From positions 48,690 through 112,689 of the forward strand of contig NZ_VNIM01000003.1 of NCBI RefSeq assembly GCF_007785815.1: a DNA stretch of 64,000 nt, in the 5' to 3' direction. The notes beneath the pieces were generated by a model, which did no database searches, was not told the origin of the DNA, and saw only the letters and a program-made list of their open reading frames with translations. A program made the translations under genes and the position numbers. This document shows positions 38,122 through 46,590 of this stretch, one piece after another; the first letter of the stretch is position 1; every line of letters starts with the position of its first letter. The DNA comes from Alterirhizorhabdus solaris (GTDB taxonomy: Bacteria; Pseudomonadota; Alphaproteobacteria; Sphingomonadales; Sphingomonadaceae).

Positions 38122-38757
38122 TCAGTCGGGCGCGTGGCCGTCCGTCTTCGCGGCGTAGCTCGGCCGCTGCATCTGGAACTGGTCGCTGCCGCGCTGATAC
38201 CAGCCGGCGCCGTGCGTGCGCGCGATCAGCTTCATCGCCGGCGTATCGAGGTGCATCCGCTTCACATCCGAGACGAACTCGTCGCGGATGTGGGTGACGA
38301 GGACTTCGGCGATCACCACCGTCTGCCCCGGATAATCAAGCAGATCGAGCACCTTGCACTCGAAGCACACCGGCGCGCTGACGATCAGCGGGGCCGAGAC
38401 GCGGGCGGCGGGCATACTCTCGATCCCGGCCAGTGCCAGCTCGTTCACGCCGCGCGGGGAATCGATCGCGGTCAGGTTCATCCGTTCGCCATCGGCCTCG
38501 CTGACCAGCGCCACGACGAAATCGCCGCGCGCGCGGATATACGCCGCCGTGTCCTTGTCGTTTCCGCCGACCTTTATCAGCCCGAGCACGATCATCGCCG
38601 GATCGCTGCCGAGCGCATTGAAGAAGCTGTGCGGCGCGCAGTTGGGCACGCCCGCCTCGTCCACAGTCACGGTCCAGCCGATCGGCCGCGGCGTGATCGT
38701 GGAGTTCATGATCTTGTAGCGGCTGCCGAACGGGAGATCGGCCATGTCGAACTGCAT
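38122..38757 (-). CDS. Flavin reductase family protein (FMN-binding split barrel)
   Basis: 211 residues: TPRPIGWTVTVDEAGVPNCAPHSFFNALGSDPAMI is the flavin-binding start of this family, followed by KDTAAYIRARGDFVV. May supply reduced flavin to a monooxygenase, but no two-component flavin monooxygenase was found in the window; a different flavin role is possible. Downstream of an enoyl-CoA hydratase gene with 4 bp between, so cotranscribed. Confidence 0.82.
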   Translation of the reverse strand: MQFDMADLPFGSRYKIMNSTITPRPIGWTVTVDEAGVPNCAPHSFFNALGSDPAMIVLGLIKVGGNDKDTAAYIRARGDFVVALVSEADGERMNLTAIDSPRGVNELALAGIESMPAARVSAPLIVSAPVCFECKVLDLLDYPGQTVVIAEVLVTHIRDEFVSDVKRMHLDTPAMKLIARTHGAGWYQRGSDQFQMQRPSYAAKTDGHAPD

Positions 38758-38761
38758 CGTC

Positions 38762-39559
38762 TTACTCCGCTGCCGGCGCGCGCCGCGCCTTTGCTTGCGC
38801 GATGAACGCGTCGCGTGCGCGCGCCACCTCGTCGCCGGTCTGGCAGATCGCGCAATAGGCCAGTTCGAGCGCGTGGCTGCCTTCGAGGCTGCTCTCCTGC
38901 GCGCCGTGGATCAGCCGCTTGGCCAGTTCGGTCGCCTTGCGGTTGCCCTTGCCGGTGGCGCCAAGGAACGCGGTCGCCTCGCCCAGCGCGGTGCCCTTCG
39001 CCACGATGCGGCTGACCAGCCCCATCCGTTCCGCCTCGTCGGCGGCGATCGTGCGGCCCGACAGGATCAGTTCGGCGGCGCGATAGCGGCCAAGCTGGCG
39101 TTCGAGGAGCCACGCCGCGCCGCCATCGGGCACCGTGCCGTAATCGATGAAGGGGGCGCCGAACTTCGCGTCGCCGGCGGCGAACACCAGATCGGCGGAC
39201 AGCGCCAGCGCCCAGCCGATGCCGTACGCCCCGCCCTCCACCGCCGCGATCACCGGCATCGGCAGGCGCCGCAGCCGCGCGACGATGCGCTGGCCCATCT
39301 CCAGCCGCTGCGCCGGGGCGAGCGCGCCCTCGCCCCGCGCGGGGGGCAGCTTCACGTCGCCGCCGATGCAGAAGAAACCGCCCGCGCCGGTCACGACCAG
39401 CCCGCGCGCCGGCGTCTCCCGCTCCAGCGTGTCGAGCGCGGTGGCGAACGCCTCCCACATCTCGAACGAGACCGAATTGACGGCATGGCGACGATTGAGC
39501 GTGACGATGGCGACATCGTCGGCGGTCCGCTCGAACAACAGCGGCATATCCTCGCCCAT
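38762..39559 (-). CDS. Enoyl-CoA hydratase/isomerase family protein
   Basis: 265 residues, crotonase fold. Oxyanion-hole segments are GFFCIGGDVK and AAVEGGAYGIGWALALSADL. The acidic residues of classical hydratases at the second site are not obvious (FIDYGTVPDGGAAWLL), so the reaction could be hydration, isomerisation or hydrolysis. First gene of a two-gene unit with the flavin reductase, and follows the TetR gene on the same strand. Confidence 0.85.
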   Translation of the reverse strand: MGEDMPLLFERTADDVAIVTLNRRHAVNSVSFEMWEAFATALDTLERETPARGLVVTGAGGFFCIGGDVKLPPARGEGALAPAQRLEMGQRIVARLRRLPMPVIAAVEGGAYGIGWALALSADLVFAAGDAKFGAPFIDYGTVPDGGAAWLLERQLGRYRAAELILSGRTIAADEAERMGLVSRIVAKGTALGEATAFLGATGKGNRKATELAKRLIHGAQESSLEGSHALELAYCAICQTGDEVARARDAFIAQAKARRAPAAE

Positions 39560-39620
39560 CCGGTGGCTCCCTCTTGCCCGTTGCCCGAGGGCTTATCCGC
39601 TTTGGGGGGGTGGCTCAAAC

Positions 39621-39644
39621 GAAATTGCACCGCCGTATAGATTT
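39621..39644 (-). promoter_or_regulatory. Weak operator copy 6, before enoyl-CoA hydratase
   Basis: Only one half is recognisable (AAATTGCAC); the other is degenerate (ATAGATTT). 62 bp before the hydratase start, touching the tetR stop codon. Confidence 0.3.
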
Positions 39645-40360
39645 CATTCCGACGCCGGTGTCTCCATGGGCGTCACCAGCGGGGCGGGAACAGTGAACCG
39701 CCCCTCGCTCAGGTCGCGGATCATCTCCTCGATCTCCGACCGCGCCGCGCCGCGCGTGGCGCCCAGCATGAAGGTGAGGTAGCTGGTCAGCAGGTTCGGC
39801 ACGAAATCCTCGTCGGCGATCAGCCCGCGCGCCCAGTCGTTGATCGTCGCATATTCGAAACGGACGATATCGTTCGCCAGCGTCCCGGCATCCACCCACG
39901 GCTGCAGCTGCCGGCGCTTCTGCAGGTTGTGGATCCACTCGAGGTTCGATTCCACCGCGATCGAATGCATCGCCTGCCAGATATCCGGCACCCCGTCCGG
40001 TCCGAAATAAACCGCCATGATGGCGCGGATATAGTTGCGGATCTTGCGGTTGCGCCGACCGACCGCGACGATCCGCTCGACGTTGCGCTGCAACGTGCCG
40101 ACCTCGCCCTGATACTGGATGCGGCTGAGATACTCGAGGAAATACTCCTGGATCGCCGTCGCGATCAGCCGCTCGCGCGTCTGGAACGCGTTGTACAGCG
40201 TGCGTTTGGCGACGTGGGCGCGCTCGCACAGCTCGTTCATGCTGAAATTGCCGATGCCCTGCTCGGCGATCAGCGTGCGGGTTTCCTCCAGGATGCGCCG
40301 CCGCCGCTCAAGGATGGCCGGGCTGGAATACGTCAATGGTTTCTCGCCGGATTCACGCAA
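39644..40360 (-). CDS. TetR-family transcriptional regulator
   Basis: About 238 residues. N-terminal DNA-binding domain with the TetR helix-turn-helix (about 38-66, FSMNELCERAHVAKRTLYNAF); C-terminal ligand domain not assignable. It is the only regulator found in the 40-kb island and so the first candidate for binding the repeated palindrome. No ATG fits: TTG at 40360 or TTG at 40336 (before TYSSPAILERR) are the options. No copy of the palindrome was seen directly upstream of it. Confidence 0.85.
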   Translation of the reverse strand: MRESGEKPLTYSSPAILERRRRILEETRTLIAEQGIGNFSMNELCERAHVAKRTLYNAFQTRERLIATAIQEYFLEYLSRIQYQGEVGTLQRNVERIVAVGRRNRKIRNYIRAIMAVYFGPDGVPDIWQAMHSIAVESNLEWIHNLQKRRQLQPWVDAGTLANDIVRFEYATINDWARGLIADEDFVPNLLTSYLTFMLGATRGAARSEIEEMIRDLSEGRFTVPAPLVTPMETPASE

Positions 40361-40441
40361 ACTCAGTCATCCCGATACTACCCGACTTCATTATCAGGTG
40401 GGGGCAGGATGCGTCAAACCCGCACGGCCGGGCAGATTACG

Positions 40442-41980
40442 TCATCCGCCGATCGTTCGGTCCGATGGCCAGTAGGGGCGGCGCAGATCGCGCTTGTTGA
40501 TCTTGCCCATCACGTTCCGGCCGATATCGTCGACGATGTCGTAGGAGCGCGGGCACTTGAACCCGGCGAGATGCTCGCGACAGAAACGGCGCAGATCGTC
40601 GGCCGTCGGCGGCGCGACCGGGTCGGCGGGGATGACGAGCGCCTTAGCGGCCTCGCCCATCTCGGCGTCCGGCACGCCGATCACCGCCACGTCGGCCACT
40701 TGCGGATGGCGCAGCAGCACCTGCTCCGCCTCGGCGGGGTAGATGTTGACGCCGCCCGAGACGATCATGTCCGAAACGCGGTCGGTGATGAAGACGTAGC
40801 CCTCGTCGTCGACATAGCCCATCTCGCCGAGCGTGAAGACGCCGGGGGCGATATGCGCGGCCGCCGTTTTCTCGGGATCGCCGTGATAGACGATGCCGCG
40901 CCCGCTCGGATCGCGCACGTAGAGCTGGCCGATCTCGCCCGGGCCGAGCGGCGCGCCGTCCTCGCCGATCACGACCGTTTCCAGCGGCGCCACCGCGCGA
41001 CCGACCGATCCGGGCTTGCGCAGCCATTCCTCGGACCCGATCGCGTGGGTCGTCCCCGCCTCGGTGCCGCCATAGGCCTCCGCCAGCACCGGGCCGAACC
41101 AATCGATCATCGCCCGCTTCACCTCACGCGGGCAGGCGGCGCCGGTGTGGGCGAGCCGCTTCATGCTCGATACGTCGTAGCGCGCGCGCACCTCCGCCGG
41201 CAGCGCCAGCAGGCGCTGGAAGTGGGTTGGCACCATCACCGATCCGGCGATCCGCTCCCGCTCGATCAGCGCCAGCGCGTGTTCGGGGTCGAAATGCTCC
41301 ATCACCACCAGCGCGCTGCCGCCGGCCAGGCTGCGCACCATCGTCAGCGGCCCGGTGTGATAGAGCGGGCCGACCACCAGCCCCGGCGACGGCGTGGCGC
41401 GCGTGCGCAGGATCGCGACGAACGACGCCATGTCCGGCGCGGGCGGGAAATAGCCCGGCGGCGTCTCGGTCGCCTTCGGACGGCCGGTGGTGCCCGAGGT
41501 GAAATGCAGGTGCGGGCGGGGGGGCTGGTCGACCGGCGGCGCGGCCTCGGAGGCGGCGGCGAGCCAGCCCTCCCACGCGGTCAGCCCGTCCTGCGGCGGG
41601 CAGCGCCAGCCGATCACCGTATCGATGCCCGTCCGCCTGGCCGCCGCCAGCCCGGCCGCCGCCGTCTCCGGCCCGACGAACAGCGCCGCCGCGCCCAATA
41701 CGCCGAGGATGTAGGCAAGCTCTTCCTCGTTGAGGTGATAGCTCGCCGGCGCACTCGACACGCCGGCCTCCAGCGCGGCGACGTAGGCGATCACCGTCTC
41801 GGCGGCGTTGGGGGCGAACACCGCCACCCGCCGCTCGCCCGGATAGTCGAGCGCCCGCATCGCGTTGATCGCCCGGTTCAGCACCGGATCCAGGGTATTC
41901 CAGCTATGGCGCACCCGCCCGTCCGCCAGCGCGAGCGCGTCACGCTCGTCCGGCGCGATCCCTGCAACGGTCAGCGACAT
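40442..41980 (-). CDS. Acyl-CoA ligase (AMP-forming)
   Basis: 512 residues of the ANL superfamily. P-loop LHFTSGTTGRPKAT (about 158), EAYGGTEAG core motif A5, GEMGYVDDEGYVFITDR and the C-terminal lysine in GKINKRDLR. Activates a carboxylic acid to its CoA ester; substrate unknown. Follows the MFS gene at 41996 by 15 bp in the same direction, consistent with uptake plus activation of one acid. Confidence 0.9.
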   Translation of the reverse strand: MSLTVAGIAPDERDALALADGRVRHSWNTLDPVLNRAINAMRALDYPGERRVAVFAPNAAETVIAYVAALEAGVSSAPASYHLNEEELAYILGVLGAAALFVGPETAAAGLAAARRTGIDTVIGWRCPPQDGLTAWEGWLAAASEAAPPVDQPPRPHLHFTSGTTGRPKATETPPGYFPPAPDMASFVAILRTRATPSPGLVVGPLYHTGPLTMVRSLAGGSALVVMEHFDPEHALALIERERIAGSVMVPTHFQRLLALPAEVRARYDVSSMKRLAHTGAACPREVKRAMIDWFGPVLAEAYGGTEAGTTHAIGSEEWLRKPGSVGRAVAPLETVVIGEDGAPLGPGEIGQLYVRDPSGRGIVYHGDPEKTAAAHIAPGVFTLGEMGYVDDEGYVFITDRVSDMIVSGGVNIYPAEAEQVLLRHPQVADVAVIGVPDAEMGEAAKALVIPADPVAPPTADDLRRFCREHLAGFKCPRSYDIVDDIGRNVMGKINKRDLRRPYWPSDRTIGG

Positions 41981-41995
41981 CTTCCGGGCTTCCTT

Positions 41996-43321
41996 TCAGG
42001 CGATACGGTTGCGCGCCACGGCCGGCGCGAGATAGCGCAGCGACAGCCGCAGCGAGACGAAGGCGATCGTCGCCCCGGCGATAACCACCACCGCGAGCGA
42101 CTGGCCGATCTTGGCCTCGTCGCGGAACACATGGTCGGTCAGCACCGCCACGATCGCCGGGCCGGCGCCGAGGCCGAGGATGGTGAACACGAACAGGAAC
42201 ATCGCCAGCATCTGCGCGCGCAGCGCATTGGGTGCGAGCAGCGCCATCACCGACGAGACATAGACCATGAACGGCACGGTGATGAACTGCACCACGCCGT
42301 AGCAGGCGAGGAACAGCCACACGTTGGGCGCGAAGAAGGTGAACAGGATCACCGGCGACAGGCCGAGGATCAGCCAGCTGTAGAACCGCAGGTGGGCGTC
42401 ATCCATGCCGCGCCGGTAGAGCCGGTCGACGATCCCGCCGCTCACCACCAGCGAACCGGCCGCGATCAGGTTCATCGCGGACAGCCACCAGCCATATTGC
42501 ACCGGCTCCAGCCCGTAGCGCCGCTCGATGAACGCCGGGACCCAGTTCGTCATCGAATAACCGCAGATCGACAGGCAGGAGGTGCCGAGCAGCATCAGCC
42601 CGATCAGCCGAGCGTTCTGGCGGAGGAACGCGCGCATCGCGCCCTTGCCCGCCTTCGCCCGCACGCCGCCGGCCGACGTGCCGCGCCGCGCCGGCTCGGG
42701 AAAGGTGAACACCAGCAGCGCCAGCACGAAGCCGGGGGCGCCGGCCATCATCAGCACCATCTGCCAGGGTTGCGCCGGGCCGTGGAACGGCAGGTCGATC
42801 CCTGCGCGCGCGGTGGCAAAGGCGATGGCCATGCCGCCGAGGCCGAAGGCGGCGGCCGAACCGATCTTGCCCGCCATCTGGAACACCGAGGTCGCCAGCG
42901 TCAGCCGGTCGCGCGCGAATGCATCCGAGATCAGCGAGTAGGCCGCCGGCAGCAGCGCCGCCTCCCCCGCGCCCACCATCACGCGGCCGACCAGCAGCGC
43001 CTCGTAGGATCGGGCGAAACCGCACGCGACCGTCGCCGAGGCCCACACCAATACGCCGCCGAAGATGATCCAGCGCCGGCTGAAGCGATCCGCCGCCCAG
43101 CCCAGCGGCAGGCCGAACAGCGCGTAGAAGATGGCGAACGAGGTGGAGGTGATCATGCTGACCTGCACGTCGGTGAGCAGCAGGTCGACCTTGATCGGCG
43201 TCACCAGCATCGACAGGATCAGCCGGTCCAGCCACGAAAAGGCGTACATCAGGAACAGCGCGGCGACCATCCACCACGCCTGTGCGCCGCCGGCAGGTTC
43301 GTCGCTGGAAGAGGATGTCAT
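41996..43321 (-). CDS. MFS transporter
   Basis: 441 residues, twelve hydrophobic segments, start AWWMVAALFLMYAFSWLDRLI; A-motif GWAADRFSRR; GRVMVGAGEAAL in helix 4. It is more distant from the other two carriers of the island. Operon with the acyl-CoA ligase. Substrate unknown, perhaps the acid that the ligase activates. Confidence 0.87.
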   Translation of the reverse strand: MTSSSSDEPAGGAQAWWMVAALFLMYAFSWLDRLILSMLVTPIKVDLLLTDVQVSMITSTSFAIFYALFGLPLGWAADRFSRRWIIFGGVLVWASATVACGFARSYEALLVGRVMVGAGEAALLPAAYSLISDAFARDRLTLATSVFQMAGKIGSAAAFGLGGMAIAFATARAGIDLPFHGPAQPWQMVLMMAGAPGFVLALLVFTFPEPARRGTSAGGVRAKAGKGAMRAFLRQNARLIGLMLLGTSCLSICGYSMTNWVPAFIERRYGLEPVQYGWWLSAMNLIAAGSLVVSGGIVDRLYRRGMDDAHLRFYSWLILGLSPVILFTFFAPNVWLFLACYGVVQFITVPFMVYVSSVMALLAPNALRAQMLAMFLFVFTILGLGAGPAIVAVLTDHVFRDEAKIGQSLAVVVIAGATIAFVSLRLSLRYLAPAVARNRIA

Positions 43322-43337
43322 ATCACCCGCCTCTCCC

Positions 43338-43394
43338 CGAGCGAAGTCGAGGGGCGCGCCACAAACGCGGTGCCTCGTGTCTCGACTTCGCTCG
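43338..43394. repeat. Inverted repeat, dispersed palindromic element
   Basis: Perfect 14-bp arms CGAGCGAAGTCGAG (43338-43351) and CTCGACTTCGCTCG (43381-43394). Same family as the repeat in the hemW 5' end. Lies in the 117-bp gap between the acyl-CoA dehydrogenase stop and the MFS start and may act as a terminator or RNA-processing site there. Confidence 0.6.
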
Positions 43395-43438
43395 ACACAT
43401 GGAGCCTGAAACGGGAGGTCGGCGTCACCTCATCCGGC

Positions 43439-44668
43439 CTAGCGTTGCGGCAACGCGGCGAGTTCGGCGATCTTGAGCTTGCCGAGCTGGGCCATGTGCA
43501 CCTCGTCCGGCCCGTCGGCCAGCCGCAGGTAGCGGCTGGTGGCGAAGATGCCGGCGATCGGCGTGTCGTCGCTCACCCCCTGCCCGCCGAACGCCTGCAT
43601 CGCGCGGTCGGCCACCGTCTGCCCCATCAGCGGCGCGACGATCTTGATCGCGGCGATCAGATCCTTGGCCACCTTGTTGCCGTGGCGGTCCATCGCGTCG
43701 GCCGCCTTCAGCGTCAGCAGCCGCGCCATCTCGATCTCGCAGAACGATTTCGCCACGTCCTGCCGGATGCTGCCCTGATCGGCGAGCCGCTTGCCGAACG
43801 CGACGCGCCCGTCCACGCGACGCGCCATATATTCCAGCGCGCGCTGCGCCTGCCCGATCACCCGCATGCAGTGATGGATGCGCCCCGGCCCCAGCCGCCC
43901 CTGCGCGATCTCGAAACCGCGCCCCTCGCCCAGCACCACGTTCTCGACCGGCACCCGCACGTTGTCGAAGCGCATCTCCACATGGCCGCCGGGGGAATGA
44001 TAGGCGCCCAGCACGCTCAGCGGGCGGACCACCTCGATGCCCGGCGTATCGCGCGGCACGAGGATCTGGGTGTGCTGCTGGTGGCGCGGCCGATCCGCGT
44101 TCGCCGTCTTGCCGAGCACGATCAGCACCGCGAGGCGCGGGTCCATCATGCCCGATATCCACCATTTGCGGCCGTTGATGACATACTCGTCGCCGTCGCG
44201 CTCGATGGTGGTCGCCACGTTGGTCGCGTCGGACGAGGCGACGTCGGGTTCGGTCATCGCATAGGCCGAGCGGATCTCGCCCGCGAGCAGCGGTTTGAGC
44301 CAGCGTTCCTGCTGGGCGGGCGAGCCGAAGCGCGCCAGCACCTCCATGTTGCCGGTATCGGGCGCCGAGCAGTTGAAGATCTCCGACGCGCCGAACACGC
44401 GCCCCATCAGCTCGGCCAGCGGGGCATATTCGAGGTTCGTCAGCCCCGGCGACCATTCGCCATATTCGTGCGGCAGGAACAGGTTCCACAGGCCCGCCTC
44501 GCGCGCCTTGGCCTTCAGCCCGGCCAGCCCCGGCCACACCGTCCACTGGTGCGCCGGGTCATGATCCCAGTGATATTTCTCGCGCTCGATCGGATAGACG
44601 TTCTCGTCCATGAACGCTTCCAGCGTCGCGCGCAGCGCCTGCACCTTGTCGGAATATGCGAAGTCCAT
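43439..44668 (-). CDS. Acyl-CoA dehydrogenase (ACAD10/11- or LvaC-like)
   Basis: 409 residues, FAD enzyme with [31 protein letters not shown] and [15 protein letters not shown], sequence features of the ACAD11-type branch, not of ordinary short-chain dehydrogenases. In levulinate catabolism LvaC of this branch removes phosphate from a 4-phosphoacyl-CoA. Here the gene is in one unit with an aminoglycoside-phosphotransferase-like kinase and an SDR, the same partnership. Start ATG at 44668; an upstream frame extension is not protein-like. Confidence 0.87.
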   Translation of the reverse strand: MDFAYSDKVQALRATLEAFMDENVYPIEREKYHWDHDPAHQWTVWPGLAGLKAKAREAGLWNLFLPHEYGEWSPGLTNLEYAPLAELMGRVFGASEIFNCSAPDTGNMEVLARFGSPAQQERWLKPLLAGEIRSAYAMTEPDVASSDATNVATTIERDGDEYVINGRKWWISGMMDPRLAVLIVLGKTANADRPRHQQHTQILVPRDTPGIEVVRPLSVLGAYHSPGGHVEMRFDNVRVPVENVVLGEGRGFEIAQGRLGPGRIHHCMRVIGQAQRALEYMARRVDGRVAFGKRLADQGSIRQDVAKSFCEIEMARLLTLKAADAMDRHGNKVAKDLIAAIKIVAPLMGQTVADRAMQAFGGQGVSDDTPIAGIFATSRYLRLADGPDEVHMAQLGKLKIAELAALPQR

Positions 44669-44685
44669 CGTGACGTGTTCCGCTG

Positions 44686-45420
44686 CTAGAGGGTCAGGCC
44701 GCCATCGACGATGATCGTCTGGCCGCAGATATAGCCGGCGAGCGGCGAGGCGAGGAACAGGGCCACGCCCGCCATCTCGTTCACCGTGCCGAAGCGACCG
44801 AGCGGGATCTTGGCGATGGCCTTCTCGCGCCGCTCGGGATGCTCGGTGGTGATGCGTGTCATCTTCGTCTCGACGAGGCTGGGGGCGAAGCCGTTGACGC
44901 GAATGCCGTCCGGCGCCCACGCCTGCCCCAGCGTCCGCACCAGCGCCACCGCCGCCGCCTTGGAGGCGGCATAGGCCGGGTTACCCATCGTCGCGCGGAT
45001 CGAGGCGACCGAGCTGACCACGATCACCGATCCACCCGCCGCCTTCAGCGCGCCGTGAAACCGCTGCGAGATGTGCATCACGCTGTCGAGATTGATCGCC
45101 ATCACCCGGTCCCAGCCCTCGGGCGCGAACTCCTGCCGCTTGTACAGCACCGCGCCCTGCGACAGCACCAGCACGTCCAGCGTGTCGAACGGCGCGGGGG
45201 CGGCGAACAGCGCCCCGGTCGAGGCGACATCCACCTGCGTGTAGCCGAGGCCGCTCAGGTCCGACCCCGCTTCGTCCGCATAGTCGGTGGCGGACGCGCG
45301 CGTCCCCCACACGTGCACCTCGGCCCCGGCGGCGCGGAATTCCTGCGCGATGCCGTTGCCGATCCCGCTCGACCCGCCGACGACCAGCACGTTGCGGCCG
45401 GTGAAATCGAGTGCGTTCAT
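44686..45420 (-). CDS. Short-chain dehydrogenase/reductase
   Basis: 244 residues. Rossmann motif [13 protein letters not shown] (TGxxxGxG type), catalytic YAASK (in [15 protein letters not shown]), SVASI before it, C-terminal VDGGLTL. Oxidises or reduces a hydroxy/keto group with NAD(P). Start overlaps the kinase stop (ATGA); 17 bp to the dehydrogenase. Probably acts on the 3- or 4-hydroxyacyl-CoA of this branch. Confidence 0.9.
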   Translation of the reverse strand: MNALDFTGRNVLVVGGSSGIGNGIAQEFRAAGAEVHVWGTRASATDYADEAGSDLSGLGYTQVDVASTGALFAAPAPFDTLDVLVLSQGAVLYKRQEFAPEGWDRVMAINLDSVMHISQRFHGALKAAGGSVIVVSSVASIRATMGNPAYAASKAAAVALVRTLGQAWAPDGIRVNGFAPSLVETKMTRITTEHPERREKAIAKIPLGRFGTVNEMAGVALFLASPLAGYICGQTIIVDGGLTL

Positions 45421-46433
45421 GCCATCCACCCCCGTGCCCGGCCGAACAGCGCCACCGCCCGGCCATGCAGCCGGTCGCCCATCTCGCGCGGCGCCTTGCC
45501 GGCGCAGGCGCGCGCATGGGTGCCCTCCAGCAGGATCGCCAGCTTGTACGCCGCCAGCACGCGATACCAGCCGATCGCCGACAGGTCGCGCGTGCTGCGC
45601 GCGGCATAATGCGCGACCAGTTCGTCGGCGGTGGGGAAGCCCTCCCACGGCATGATCCTCATCGTGCCGCCGCTGCCGTCCGGCTCGGGCCATGTCGCCA
45701 GCAGCCAGCCCAGATCGATCAGCGGATCGCCGATCGTCGCCAGTTCCCAGTCCACGATCGCCGCCAGTTCCGGCCCGTCGTTGCGCACCATCACGTTGGC
45801 GAGGTGATAGTCGCCGTGGATGATGCCCGGCGTGAAGCCTTCCGGCATGTTCGCATCGAGCCACGCGGCCACGCCGTCCACGTCGCCCAGCGCCGCGCGC
45901 CCGTCCCATTCCGGGGTCGCCGCATAGCCGTCCAGCTGTCGCCGCCACCGCGCCACCTGGCGCGCCAGATACCCCTCGGCCTTGCCGAAATCGGCCAGCC
46001 CCAGCGCCACATGATCGAGCGCCCCCAGCGCCGCGATTCCCTCGACCAGTGCCAGCCCCATCCGGTGGCGGATATCCGGCGATCCGGCATGCAGCGGCGG
46101 CAGGCCGGAGGCCGGGTTATACCCCTCGACGGGCGCCATCAGGTAGAAGGCCGTGCCCATCACCGCCTCGTCGCCGCACGCCGCGATCAGCGCCGGGTGC
46201 GGTACGGCCGTCCCCTCCAGCGCCCCCAGGATACGTGCCTCGCGTCGCATCGTCTCGCTCGATTCGGGGCGGGGATGCGCCGGGGGTCGGCGAAACACGT
46301 AGCTGTCGGCGCCGCGCGCGAAGCGGAGCAGGATGTTCTGCGTACCGCCGGCGAGCGGCACCACGTCGCGGATCGGTCCGCTGCCGACACCCTGCGCGTC
46401 CATCCATGTCTCGAGCGCCGCGGTGTCGATCAT
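45417..46433 (-). CDS. Phosphotransferase, 4-hydroxyacyl-CoA kinase-like (LvaA/ACAD10 kinase type)
   Basis: 338 residues of the APH/choline-kinase fold: PLAGGTQNILLRF glycine loop, YVFRRPP (nucleotide Lys replaced by Arg-rich segment), IIHGDYHLANVMV with catalytic Asp, and IVDWELATIGDPLIDLGWLLA. This is the subgroup that accompanies acyl-CoA dehydrogenases in place of antibiotic kinases. In the levulinate pathway LvaA phosphorylates the 4-hydroxyl of 4-hydroxyvaleryl-CoA. First gene of the unit kinase-SDR-dehydrogenase behind operator copy 7. Confidence 0.85.
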   Translation of the reverse strand: MIDTAALETWMDAQGVGSGPIRDVVPLAGGTQNILLRFARGADSYVFRRPPAHPRPESSETMRREARILGALEGTAVPHPALIAACGDEAVMGTAFYLMAPVEGYNPASGLPPLHAGSPDIRHRMGLALVEGIAALGALDHVALGLADFGKAEGYLARQVARWRRQLDGYAATPEWDGRAALGDVDGVAAWLDANMPEGFTPGIIHGDYHLANVMVRNDGPELAAIVDWELATIGDPLIDLGWLLATWPEPDGSGGTMRIMPWEGFPTADELVAHYAARSTRDLSAIGWYRVLAAYKLAILLEGTHARACAGKAPREMGDRLHGRAVALFGRARGWMA

Positions 46434-46498
46434 CGCCGACCTGTCCTCCCCTTGCTTACCCTCCCGTTCATGCCCGCCACTGGGGGTTAGCGCAACAT

Positions 46499-46522
46499 AA
46501 TTCTGACCCATAACGCAGAATT
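46499..46522 (-). promoter_or_regulatory. Operator copy 7, before kinase-SDR-dehydrogenase unit
   Basis: Perfect 7-bp arms AATTCTG and CAGAATT separated by 10 bp, 66 bp before the kinase start. Shares its intergenic region with copy 8. Confidence 0.6.
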
Positions 46523-46555
46523 GATCCCCGCCCATCCAGGTGATATGGCACGGCC

Positions 46556-46579
46556 AACTTTATACGATAGTGCAGGATT
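46556..46579 (+). promoter_or_regulatory. Operator copy 8, before thiolase at 46591
   Basis: Centre ACGATAGT and right half GCAGGATT match the family; the left half is AACTTTAT. Ends 11 bp before the thiolase ATG, over the ribosome-binding region. With copy 7 it gives two operators back to back for two divergent units. Confidence 0.5.
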
Positions 46580-46590
46580 GGGAGAGGCAC

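Noticed and set aside
38749..38760. AACTGCATCGTC resembling the operator half-site
   Set aside because: It spans the start codon of the flavin reductase gene and only one half matches; considered chance.
40361..40441. Operator copy upstream of the tetR gene
   Set aside because: The sequence between tetR and the ligase gene has no TGC...GCA core with the right spacing, so autoregulation by the motif is not supported.
39929..44689. Very long plus-strand reading frame (about 1586 codons)
   Set aside because: It is the antisense of five well-recognised minus-strand genes. The product is an Arg/His/Gln-rich low-complexity protein typical of mirror frames in high-GC DNA.
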